NCBI GenBank assembly: GCA_902489225.1
Contig: CABTZA010000133.1
Coordinates: 1 to 5,194 of the forward strand
Length of the DNA stretch: 5,194 nt
Source: an uncultured Collinsella sp.
GTDB taxonomy: Bacteria > Actinomycetota > Coriobacteriia > Coriobacteriales > Coriobacteriaceae
Reading direction: 5' to 3'
A program made the position numbers and the translations under genes. Below, one piece after another: positions 1 through 5,194 of the stretch (position 1 is the first letter of the stretch; every line of letters begins with the position of its first letter). The notes under the pieces are model-generated. The model was not told where the DNA came from and ran no database searches. It saw only the letters and a program-made list of their open reading frames with translations.

Positions 1-155
1 ACTTTGGTGATAAGGCGTTTAAGACGCTGATTCCCCGTACGGTTAAAATCTCAGAAGCTCCGTCTTTTGGAGAACCGGTAATTACCTATGCACCTCAAAA
101 TAAAGGTGCAAAAGCTTATATGAACCTTGCAAAAGAGGTGATCAAGCGTGCCTAG
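1..155 (+). CDS. parA: Chromosome partitioning ATPase ParA/Soj, C-terminal end (5' truncated by window)
   Basis: Only the last 50 codons are present; the reading frame begins at base 3 and ends with TAG at 153-155. The visible protein runs from FGDKAF through IPRTVKISEAPSFGEP to AKEVIKRA. The IPR-x-V-x-x-SEAPS-x-G-x-P block is the signature of the C-terminal part of ParA/Soj-type Walker ATPases, and the ending (x-A-Y-x-N-LAKEVI) also fits. ParA binds DNA non-specifically as an ATP dimer, and ParB stimulates its ATPase activity to move or separate replicated origins. The nucleotide-binding half lies outside the window, so catalytic integrity cannot be judged. The end overlaps the parB start by 8 bp, which supports identity as the parAB pair and suggests translational coupling. 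The region is AT-rich compared with the genes to the right. Confidence 0.92.
   Translation, partial: FGDKAFKTLIPRTVKISEAPSFGEPVITYAPQNKGAKAYMNLAKEVIKRA
132..143 (+). promoter_or_regulatory. Ribosome binding site fixing the parB GTG start
   Basis: AAAGAGGTGATC matches the extended Shine-Dalgarno consensus AAGGAGGTGATC at 11 of 12 positions, inside the last codons of parA. The core GAGG (135-138) is 9 nt from the GTG at 148. This supports the non-ATG start, which gives the typical ParB N-terminus with its basic LGRGLNAL segment. Confidence 0.8.
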
Positions 156-1053
156 TGTAAAGAAACGTGGCGGATTGGGACGTGGACTCAATGCTTTGGT
201 CTCAGAGGCCGAGTATGAGACCGGTGGTTCGGCTTCATCGGTTTCGAATGCCGCATCTGAAACAAAACTACCTATTGAGGATATCGTTCCCAACCCTAAT
301 CAGCCGCGAATTCACTTTAACGAAACTGAACTTCGTGAGTTGAGCGAATCAATCCAAGAACATGGCGTCTTGCAGCCGCTTTTGGTTCGCAAGCATGGAA
401 ACGGCTATGAGATCATCGCTGGTGAGCGTCGTTACCAAGCGTCAAAGCTTGCTGGTCTTGAGGAGCTGCCTGTCATCATTAAAGATGTTAATGATGAAGA
501 GATGCTGGCTCTTGCTCTGATCGAAAACCTTCAGCGTTCTGATCTGAATCCCGTCGAAGAGGCTAAGGGCTATCGCCAGCTTATCGATGCCAGCGGTATG
601 ACCCAGGAGGCATTGTCGAAGGCAGTCAGCAAGTCACGCTCTGCAATTACAAACTCGCTGCGCCTTCTCGATCTCCCTGAAGTTGTTCAGCAGATGATTT
701 TTGAGGGCAAACTTACTGCTGGTCATGCACGTGCGATTCTTGCAGTTCCCTATGAGGACGCTCGAATTCGACTTGCAGAGAAGGTTGTTGCAGAGAGCCT
801 TTCCGTAAGAGCGACAGAAAATCTTGCTCCGTTGTTTTCTGCCGGAGAGACACCTAAGACGCCGAGGCCTGCAACGCCTCAGTCTTTTAAAAAGGCTGCC
901 CGCGTGCTTCGTCAGGTTTTTAATACCAACGTGCGTGTTAAGAGCTCGCGTGGAAAGAATAAGATTGAGATTGAGTTTAAAGACGAGGAAGAGCTCTCTC
1001 GTATTCTTGGCGAAATGATTCAGTTTGATCAAGGAGGCCAAGATGAGGAATAG
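148..1053 (+). CDS. parB: ParB/Spo0J-type chromosome partitioning protein (CTP-dependent parS clamp)
   Basis: Complete, 301 aa, a usual length for chromosomal ParB. The basic N-terminus (residues 5-17, KKRGGLGRGLNAL) is the ParA-interacting segment. Residues about 40-130 are the N-terminal ParB domain: IVPNPNQPR (46-54), HGVLQPLLVR (72-81), the arginine box GERRYQA (92-98), and ENLQR followed by LNPVEEAKGY (126-142). The last three blocks correspond to the CTP-binding motifs of the family. Residues about 150-173 (TQEAL..AVSKSRSAITNSLRLL) form the helix-turn-helix that reads parS, followed by LTAGHARAIL. After a proline-rich linker (about 232-245), residues 246-290 look like the C-terminal dimerisation domain. 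ParB loads at parS, binds CTP, slides and spreads on DNA, stimulates ParA and recruits SMC. The GTG start is set by a strong upstream ribosome binding site. The end overlaps the next gene by 11 bp. A parS-like sequence lies downstream at 1463-1478. Confidence 0.96.
   Translation: MPSVKKRGGLGRGLNALVSEAEYETGGSASSVSNAASETKLPIEDIVPNPNQPRIHFNETELRELSESIQEHGVLQPLLVRKHGNGYEIIAGERRYQASKLAGLEELPVIIKDVNDEEMLALALIENLQRSDLNPVEEAKGYRQLIDASGMTQEALSKAVSKSRSAITNSLRLLDLPEVVQQMIFEGKLTAGHARAILAVPYEDARIRLAEKVVAESLSVRATENLAPLFSAGETPKTPRPATPQSFKKAARVLRQVFNTNVRVKSSRGKNKIEIEFKDEEELSRILGEMIQFDQGGQDEE
1031..1037 (+). promoter_or_regulatory. Ribosome binding site of the 84-aa gene, inside parB
   Basis: AAGGAGG lies 5 nt before the ATG at 1043 and within the last codons of parB. 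It favours the ATG over an in-frame TTG at 1025, which would place this motif inside the coding region. Its position within parB points to coupled translation. Confidence 0.8.
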
Positions 1054-1297
1054 GATTTTAACTGCGATTGCATTGGCGACGACTGTCGCGGCTGGTGCCT
1101 TTGCTGGCTATAAGATCGCGACAGACGATGAACTTCGAGGTCGTTTGCTTCGTAGTGCGCAAGATATTGTCGATACATCCAAGAAGAAAATGGATGTTAT
1201 GACAGAAGATGTTGCCATGCGTACGGCTCAGGTAACGAAGAATCCCAAGATTAATCAAGGTTGGGTTAGTAACCAATGGGAAAATGTAGGCTATTAG
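1043..1297 (+). CDS. Small membrane-anchored protein of unknown function, coupled to parB
   Basis: 84 aa from the ATG at 1043 to TAG at 1295-1297. I do not recognise a named family with certainty. Residues 1-4 (MRNR) are basic. Residues about 5-24 (ILTAIALATTVAAGAFAGYK) form one hydrophobic, Ala/Gly-rich helix: an uncleaved membrane anchor or a signal peptide without a lipobox cysteine. Residues 27-66 are charged, with a likely amphipathic or coiled-coil helix (DDELRGRLLRSAQDIVD, then a Lys run and MTEDVAMRTAQV). The tail ends NQGWVSNQWENVGY. This layout resembles YtxH-like small membrane proteins, but I see no strict homology. The gene overlaps parB by 11 bp, has its own strong ribosome binding site and is followed by a terminator, so it is the last gene of the parAB operon. 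A role linked to segregation or the envelope is inferred from context only. The small size, good ribosome binding site and sensible protein architecture argue that it is a real gene. Confidence 0.8.
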   Translation: MRNRILTAIALATTVAAGAFAGYKIATDDELRGRLLRSAQDIVDTSKKKMDVMTEDVAMRTAQVTKNPKINQGWVSNQWENVGY

Positions 1298-1325
1298 GTA
1301 CCTAACAATTACTTAGCATATTTTG

Positions 1326-1367
1326 AGGGGTCCTTGTCTGATTCACGAGGCAAGGACCCCTTATTTT
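1326..1367 (+). terminator. Rho-independent terminator of the parAB operon
   Basis: The arms 1326-1339 and 1348-1361 pair over 14 bp (AGGGGTCCTTGTCT with AGGCAAGGACCCCT-type complement, one G-T pair), with an 8-nt loop. The stem is followed by TTATTTT (1361-1367). It lies 28 bp after the stop of the 84-aa gene. On the other strand the tail is poorer in T, so its main direction is +. Confidence 0.9.
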
Positions 1368-1411
1368 GGCCGTAAAAAATGGGACAGGTAGCAGCTGATT
1401 CAAAATTAAGG

Positions 1412-1459
1412 TCAATAAATAAAACGGCCCCGGTTGCATCTCCTGTAACCGGGGCCGTT
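1412..1459 (-). terminator. Rho-independent terminator of rlmN
   Basis: The inverted repeat 1423-1438/1444-1459 has a perfect 13-bp outer stem (AACGGCCCCGGTT with AACCGGGGCCGTT) plus three inner pairs including one G-T, around a 5-nt loop. On the minus strand the stem is followed by TTTTATTTATTG, a good U-tract. On the plus strand no T-run follows. It begins 37 bp past the rlmN stop, so it ends rlmN transcription and faces the parAB terminator. Confidence 0.9.
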
Positions 1460-1462
1460 CGA

Positions 1463-1478
1463 TGTTTCACATGAAACG
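1463..1478. promoter_or_regulatory. parS: parS-like ParB binding site
   Basis: TGTTTCACATGAAACG matches the widely conserved bacterial parS palindrome TGTTTCACGTGAAACA at 14 of 16 positions. It departs only at one central base (G to A) and at the last base (A to G). The arms GTTTCA and TGAAAC (1464-1469, 1472-1477) are perfectly symmetrical. It lies about 410 bp after the end of parB, between the rlmN stop and the rlmN terminator stem (4 bp away). Such sites load ParB at chromosome origins. The match and the parB neighbourhood make this likely, but binding by this ParB is inferred. Confidence 0.75.
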
Positions 1479-1496
1479 TTTTGGGGTGCGACTCCC

Positions 1497-2549
1497 CTAT
1501 GCGTTCTTCTGAACTTTGAAGCGCTGCTTCAGCTGTCCGCAAGCGGCGTCAATATCGTTACCACGGGAGTTACGAATCGTGGTCTCGATGCCACGGGACT
1601 CAAGACGACGCTGAAGATCCTCAACCTTATGAATCGGTGACGGCTTGAGCGGGCTGCCCTCGATGTCGTTAAGCTGAATCAGGTTGACGTGGCACAACGT
1701 TCCCTCGCAGAAGTCGCAGAGCGCCTGCATCTCGGGATTCGTATCGTTGACGCCTTCGATCATGGCATACTCATAGGTCGGGCGGCGGCCAGTCTTCTCG
1801 GTGTAGAGTTGAAGCGCCTCGTGAAGGCGAAGTAGCGTGTACTTCTTAACACCGGGCATTAGCTTATTGCGTGTCGACTGGATGGCGGAATGCAGGGAAA
1901 CGGCAAGCGTGAACTGCTCGGGGATGTCGGCAAATTTGCGAATACCGGGAATAACGCCGCTGGTAGAGACGGTGAGGTGACGAGCACCGATACCGATGCC
2001 ATCGGGGTCGTTGAGGATTCGCAACGCCTTGAGAACCTCGTCGTAGTTGGCAAACGGCTCGCCCTGGCCCATGAAGACAACGCTCGTGACGCGCTCGCCA
2101 AAGTCGTTGGATACATGAAGTACCTGGTCGACGATCTCTTGAGCGGTCAGAGAGCGCTTGAGGCCGTTGAGGCCGGTAGCGCAAAAGGCACAGCCCATGC
2201 CGCAGCCTGCCTGGGTGGAAACGCAGACGGAAAGCTTGTTGCGACGGGGCATACCGACAGTTTCGACGGAAATGCCGTCGTGGTACTCGAGCAGATACTT
2301 GCGCGAGCCATCTTTGGAAACCTGCTTGGTGAGTTCAGTCGGCGTATCAAAGGCAAAAGCCTCTTTAAGCTGCTCGCGGAAAGCCTTGGGAAGGTTGGTC
2401 ATGTCGTCGAACGAACAAACGTTCTTCTCAAAGACCCATTCGATGAGCTGCTTCGCGCGGAAGGCGGGCTGGCCAAGCTCGGCCACGAGCTCGCGAATAT
2501 CGTTTTGGCTCAAGTCGCGAATGTCCTGAGATTTAGTCCTGGGATTCAT
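1497..2549 (-). CDS. rlmN: Dual-specificity 23S rRNA/tRNA adenine-C2 methyltransferase RlmN (radical SAM)
   Basis: Complete, 350 aa, normal for the family. RlmN methylates C2 of A2503 in 23S rRNA, near the peptidyl transferase centre, and of A37 in some tRNAs, by radical SAM chemistry with a methyl-cysteine intermediate. Residues 1-100 hold the N-terminal accessory domain (LGQPAFRAKQLIEWVF). The radical SAM motif C-x3-C-x2-C is C116, C120 and C123 (CGMGCAFC), followed by TGLNGLKRSLTAQEI. GQGEP (161-165) is the SAM-binding GGEP-type motif. LTVSTSG.IPGI and AVSLH follow. C337 in DIDAACGQL matches the methyl-carrying cysteine of E. coli RlmN (C355), and C109 matches its partner (C118), so both redox cysteines are present. 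This separates it from Cfr only weakly; the chromosomal setting favours RlmN. The ATG has an AAAGG element 5 nt upstream. It converges on the parAB operon and diverges from ddl. Confidence 0.96.
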   Translation of the reverse strand: MNPRTKSQDIRDLSQNDIRELVAELGQPAFRAKQLIEWVFEKNVCSFDDMTNLPKAFREQLKEAFAFDTPTELTKQVSKDGSRKYLLEYHDGISVETVGMPRRNKLSVCVSTQAGCGMGCAFCATGLNGLKRSLTAQEIVDQVLHVSNDFGERVTSVVFMGQGEPFANYDEVLKALRILNDPDGIGIGARHLTVSTSGVIPGIRKFADIPEQFTLAVSLHSAIQSTRNKLMPGVKKYTLLRLHEALQLYTEKTGRRPTYEYAMIEGVNDTNPEMQALCDFCEGTLCHVNLIQLNDIEGSPLKPSPIHKVEDLQRRLESRGIETTIRNSRGNDIDAACGQLKQRFKVQKNA

Positions 2550-2564
2550 GGAAGCCTTTCGATT

Positions 2565-2594
2565 TTGGGGAAACGTAGAGGGTATCGCTACAAT
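2565..2594 (+). promoter_or_regulatory. Candidate sigma-A type promoter of ddl-dinG
   Basis: TACAAT (2589-2594) is one base from the -10 consensus. TTGGGG (2565-2570) is a weak -35 with an 18-bp spacer. Transcription would start near 2601, leaving a leader of about 34 nt before the ddl ATG. The -10 is flanked by two copies of GGTATC (2581-2586, 2597-2602), possibly by chance. Confidence 0.5.
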
Positions 2595-2612
2595 ATGGTA
2601 TCAGCTGCAGAA

Positions 2613-2641
2613 ATTATAGAGGAGGAGTCTGCCCATGCCGG
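2613..2641 (-). promoter_or_regulatory. Candidate sigma-A type promoter of rlmN
   Basis: On the minus strand 2618-2613 reads TATAAT, a perfect -10. The best -35 at 17-bp spacing (2641-2636, CCGGCA) matches only 3 of 6 bases, so the call rests on the -10. Transcription would start near 2606, about 57 nt before the rlmN ATG. The element overlaps the ddl ribosome binding site region and start. Confidence 0.4.
2619..2625 (+). promoter_or_regulatory. Ribosome binding site of ddl
   Basis: GAGGAGG ends 9 nt before the ATG at 2635. This favours that start over the internal ATG at 2659 (MHVAVLAGG), which lacks a comparable site. Confidence 0.75.
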
Positions 2642-3600
2642 GTAAAAGCCTAGAGAACATGCACGTAGCGGTCTTGGCGGGCGGTCATTCCGCTGAGCGC
2701 GAGATCTCGCTTAATTCGGGAAAGAACGTTGTGGTGGCACTGAAGGAAGCCGGCTACACCTCGGTGGAGCTGCTCGATACGGCCGCTGATGACTTTATGG
2801 TAACCATGGCAACCGGCGGCTTTGACGTGGCGTTTATCGCCATGCACGGTGCCGGCGGCGAGGATGGCGCCATGCAAGGCGCCATGGAGACCCTGGGTAT
2901 CCCCTACACGGCTTCGGGCGTGCTTGCCAGCGCCTGCGGTGCCGACAAGGAGGTCTCTAAGCTCCTGTACGCCAAGGCGGGCATTCCCATTGCCCCCGGC
3001 CTTGCGCTCGAGGTGGGCGATGAAGTCGATATCGATCATATCGTCGAGGTTTGTGGCGAGCGCTGCTTTGTGAAGCCGGCCGTCAACGGTTCCAGCTATG
3101 GCATTTCCCTGGTCCATGAGCCCTCCGAGCTGCCCGCGGCAATCGCCAAGGCGTTTGAGTACGGCGACAAAGTACTGGTCGAGAAGTGCATCGAGGGTAC
3201 CGAGATCACCGTCGGCGTATACGGCGAAGATGACGTGCGCGCTCTGCCGATTGTCGAGATTCGTAAGCCCGAGGACTGTGAGTTCTACGATCTGGACGTG
3301 AAGTATGTCGACCCTACGGACATCCATCGCATTCCGGCGCAGATTTCACCCGAGAATTACGCTCGTGCCCAGGAGCTTGCCTGTGCTGCTCACAAGGCCC
3401 TCGGTTGCCTGGGTATCTCGCGCAGCGACTTTATCGTGAGTGAGGACGGCCCCGTTATCCTCGAGACCAATACCATTCCCGGCATGACCGATACGTCGCT
3501 GTATCCGGACGAGATCCGCCACACCGACGACATGACGTTCCCGCAGGTCTGTGACAGCCTGATCCGTATGGGCCTTCGTCGAGCGGGCATTGCATGCTAA
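2635..3600 (+). CDS. ddl: D-alanine--D-alanine ligase (ATP-grasp)
   Basis: Complete, 321 aa, close to the usual DdlB-type length. It joins two D-alanines using ATP in the cytoplasm, supplying the terminal dipeptide of the peptidoglycan precursor. The N-terminal domain has LAGGHSAEREISL (14-26), where E21 matches the substrate-binding glutamate (E15 of E. coli DdlB). It also has AMHGAGGEDGAMQG (69-82), with H71 matching H63. The ATP-grasp part shows FVKPAVNGSSYGIS (145-158), with K147 contacting ATP and the small-loop serines 153-154, then VEKCIEGTEITVGV. The omega loop FYDLDVKY (217-224) keeps the K223-Y224 pair; the tyrosine is the residue associated with D-Ala-D-Ala rather than D-lactate specificity. 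SRSDF (262-266) and ETNTIPGMT (277-285) carry the arginine and the metal-binding D265, E277 and N279. The enzyme looks intact. Its stop overlaps the dinG start by 7 bp. It is divergent from rlmN and is probably transcribed from a promoter near 2590. Confidence 0.96.
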   Translation: MPGKSLENMHVAVLAGGHSAEREISLNSGKNVVVALKEAGYTSVELLDTAADDFMVTMATGGFDVAFIAMHGAGGEDGAMQGAMETLGIPYTASGVLASACGADKEVSKLLYAKAGIPIAPGLALEVGDEVDIDHIVEVCGERCFVKPAVNGSSYGISLVHEPSELPAAIAKAFEYGDKVLVEKCIEGTEITVGVYGEDDVRALPIVEIRKPEDCEFYDLDVKYVDPTDIHRIPAQISPENYARAQELACAAHKALGCLGISRSDFIVSEDGPVILETNTIPGMTDTSLYPDEIRHTDDMTFPQVCDSLIRMGLRRAGIAC

Positions 3601-5194
3601 TCGAGGACGCGGTTTCGTCAGGAACGCCGCAGTTTGTCATCGACTCCTATGCCACGCTTGCCGAACGCGCCAAAACGCAGTCCTTTGGTCTTATCGAGGA
3701 AGATGTGATTGTCCTCGATACCGAGACCACAGGTCTTTCGGTGCAGGACAATGAACTGATCGAGATCTCGGCGGCCCGTCTTTCGGGCCGCGAGATCGTC
3801 GACCGTTTCGATACCTTCGTGCATCCCAAGCAGCTGATTCCCGCTGAGATTACCGAGCTCACGAGCATTACAAATGCCGATGTGGCAGATGCCCCGTCGG
3901 CCGTTGAGGCCGTCGCCGCTCTCGCCGATTTTGTCGGTGGTTGCCCGGTGATCGCACATAACGCCACGTTCGACCGCTCGTTTATCGAGTCGGTCAAAGG
4001 CGGCGTCAACGTGAGCGATATTTGGATCGATTCGCTGGCGCTGTCGCGAATCGCGCTTCCGCGCCTGGCCTCGCACAAGCTGTCTTTTATGGCCGATCTG
4101 TTTGGCTGTGACTCGGTATCACACCGTGCCAATGCCGACGTCGACGCCCTGTGTGGCGTATGGCGCGTGTTGCTCGTGGCGCTCACCGACTTGCCCCAGG
4201 GCCTCATGGCGCGCCTAGCCGACATGCATCCGGATGTGCCTTGGTCCTATCGTCCTATCTTCTCATTCTTGGCAGGGCAGAACCCTGGTTCTATCTTCTC
4301 TCTCAGCGCCGCTCGTGCTGACGTTCTCAAGGCCGATCGCGCCGACGATCGGGTGGACGCCGACGAACTGCCGGTCCTCAAGATGCCGAGTCGTGAGGAG
4401 ATTGAGGCAGACTATGCGCCAGGTGGCCTGGTCAATCGCATGTACCCCACCTACGAGCCGCGTGATGAGCAGATTGCGATGGCGCTCGAGGTCCGCGATG
4501 CGCTGGTCACGGGCACTCATCGTGTAATTGAGGCGGGCACGGGCGTCGGCAAATCGATGGCCTATCTGGTGCCTTTTGCCGAGGCAGCACGCCGTAACAA
4601 CATCACGGTTGGTATTGCGACCAAATCGAACAATCTCGCCGACCAGCTCATGTACCATGAGCTGCCAAAACTTGCCGAGCAACTGGACGGTGGTCTGTCA
4701 TTTTGCGCTCTCAAGGGGTATGACCACTATCCGTGCCTGCGCAAGCTTGAGCGCATGAGCCGCGGCCAGGCCGAGATTACCACCAAGCGCGATCCGGCGG
4801 ACACGCTCACGGCGGTCGCGGTCATTATGGCGTACGTCTGCCAATCAGCCGATGGCGACCTCGACTCACTTGGCATTCGGTGGCGCAGCGTCAACCGCCC
4901 CGACTTTACGACGGCCTCGCGCGAGTGTGCTCGTCGCCTCTGCCCGTTTTTCCCTGATAAATGTTTGGTCCACGGCGCTCGCCGTCGTGCGGCGCATGCC
5001 GATGTGGTGGTCACCAACCATTCCCTGCTGTTCCGCAACGTTGCGGCCGAGGGCAGGATTTTGCCTCCGATTCGTCATTGGGTAATCGACGAGGCCCATT
5101 CCATCGAGCGCGAGGCGCGCCGCCAGTGGGCGCGCGTGGTGTCGGCGGACGAGTCACGCGTTCTGTTTGAGCGCCTGGGTGGCTCGAGCACCGG
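3594..5194 (+). CDS. dinG: DinG-family ATP-dependent helicase fused to an N-terminal DnaQ-like exonuclease (3' truncated by window)
   Basis: Open from ATG 3594 to the window end: 533 codons plus two bases, no stop. Residues about 36-195 are a DEDDh 3'-5' exonuclease like the polymerase III epsilon subunit. Motif I is VLDTETTGL (D42, E44), motif II AHNATFDRSF (D127), and motif III SHRANADVDA (H177, D182); all five catalytic residues are present. A linker (about 200-285) leads to an XPD/DinG-type superfamily 2 helicase: YEPRDEQ (287-293), Walker A AGTGVGKS (314-321, K320), IATKSNNL.DQL (341-352), and Walker B VIDEAH (497-502). Between the Walker motifs, C381, C445, C450 and C457 have the spacing of the DinG/XPD 4Fe-4S cluster, and VVVTNHSLL (471-479) follows. 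Helicase domain 2 lies beyond the window. It would act on nucleic acid in the cytoplasm, probably in repair or processing of unusual structures. The start ATGCTAA overlaps the ddl stop; no good ribosome binding site is seen, so re-initiation is likely. An in-frame TGA at 3552 limits other starts. Confidence 0.93.
   Translation, partial: MLIEDAVSSGTPQFVIDSYATLAERAKTQSFGLIEEDVIVLDTETTGLSVQDNELIEISAARLSGREIVDRFDTFVHPKQLIPAEITELTSITNADVADAPSAVEAVAALADFVGGCPVIAHNATFDRSFIESVKGGVNVSDIWIDSLALSRIALPRLASHKLSFMADLFGCDSVSHRANADVDALCGVWRVLLVALTDLPQGLMARLADMHPDVPWSYRPIFSFLAGQNPGSIFSLSAARADVLKADRADDRVDADELPVLKMPSREEIEADYAPGGLVNRMYPTYEPRDEQIAMALEVRDALVTGTHRVIEAGTGVGKSMAYLVPFAEAARRNNITVGIATKSNNLADQLMYHELPKLAEQLDGGLSFCALKGYDHYPCLRKLERMSRGQAEITTKRDPADTLTAVAVIMAYVCQSADGDLDSLGIRWRSVNRPDFTTASRECARRLCPFFPDKCLVHGARRRAAHADVVVTNHSLLFRNVAAEGRILPPIRHWVIDEAHSIEREARRQWARVVSADESRVLFERLGGSST

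Noticed and set aside
634..1041. Minus-strand 135-aa frame antisense to parB
   Set aside because: The ParB DNA-binding and dimerisation domains are encoded on +. The antisense protein is basic and Cys/Arg-rich with no domain.
1338..1402. Direct repeat CTGATTCA at 1338-1345 and 1395-1402
   Set aside because: Only 8 bp, one copy lies in a terminator loop region, and no further copies or flanking structure were seen; chance is likely.
1483..1497. GGGG/CCCC mini-hairpin at the end of rlmN next to the parS-like site
   Set aside because: The stem is only 4 bp with a 7-nt loop and no U-tract, so it is not a credible terminator beside the 16-pair stem downstream.
1309..1542. Minus-strand 77-aa open frame in the parAB-rlmN gap, containing FHVKH
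   Set aside because: It crosses two terminator hairpins and the rlmN end. The FHVKH string is just the translation of the parS-like palindrome, and it has no ribosome binding site or family resemblance.
2581..2602. GGTATC direct repeat flanking the ddl -10 as a possible operator
   Set aside because: Six bases, not a palindrome, and no other copies noticed; too weak to call a binding site.
1890..2645. Plus-strand 251-aa open frame antisense to rlmN
   Set aside because: It is the shadow of a GC-rich gene. rlmN on the other strand has all catalytic motifs, and the shadow protein shows no recognisable domain.
2650..3327. Minus-strand 225-aa open frame antisense to ddl
   Set aside because: The ddl frame carries full ATP-grasp motifs. 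The antisense frame is a composition artefact with low-complexity Gly/Ala/Asp content.
3618..4225. Two minus-strand frames (152 and 192 aa) antisense to the exonuclease domain of dinG
   Set aside because: The + strand frame encodes an intact DEDDh exonuclease; the antisense frames overlap each other and show no motif.
4234..4758. Short plus-strand frames (97 and 76 aa) in the dinG region
   Set aside because: They are out of frame with the continuous dinG reading frame, which runs from 3594 to the window end with Walker A intact.

Overview
The window is a stretch of ordinary bacterial chromosome. It most resembles a high-GC Gram-positive anaerobe of the Coriobacteriia, perhaps Collinsella-like. 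That guess rests on GC-rich coding in most of the window, strong AGGAGG-type ribosome binding sites, a chromosomal parAB pair, and a DnaQ-DinG fusion beside a D-Ala-D-Ala ligase. It is an inference from sequence character, not a database match. No mobile element, CRISPR array, tRNA or rRNA is visible.

Left part (1-1297, + strand): the last 50 codons of parA, then parB from a GTG start inside the parA end, then a small membrane-anchored protein (84 aa) whose start lies inside the parB end. The three genes overlap and look like one translationally coupled operon for chromosome segregation. It closes with a strong hairpin terminator (1326-1367).

Intergenic part (1298-1496, 199 bp): two back-to-back intrinsic terminators, one for the parB operon on + and one for rlmN on -, followed by a 16-bp parS-like site (1463-1478) about 410 bp from the end of parB. 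The site lies in the transcribed 3' untranslated region of rlmN and is probably a ParB loading site. I see nothing convincing in the short remainder (1368-1411).

Middle part (1497-2549, - strand): a complete rlmN, the radical SAM methyltransferase acting on 23S rRNA A2503 and tRNA A37. It is divergent from ddl, with an 85-bp spacer that holds overlapping candidate promoters for the two directions.

Right part (2635-5194, + strand): a complete ddl (D-alanine-D-alanine ligase), then a dinG-family gene that overlaps it by 7 bp and runs off the window. This second gene combines a DnaQ-like 3'-5' exonuclease domain with an XPD/DinG-type helicase that still has its four candidate iron-sulfur cysteines.

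Base composition changes at the terminator pair. The parAB side is clearly AT-richer (about 47% GC in three 60-base parB lines counted by hand) than rlmN, ddl and dinG (about 58-65% in lines counted). No wholly new system is evident. The points most worth a second look are the parS-like site, the small membrane protein coupled to parB, and the nuclease-helicase fusion with an apparently intact Fe-S domain.
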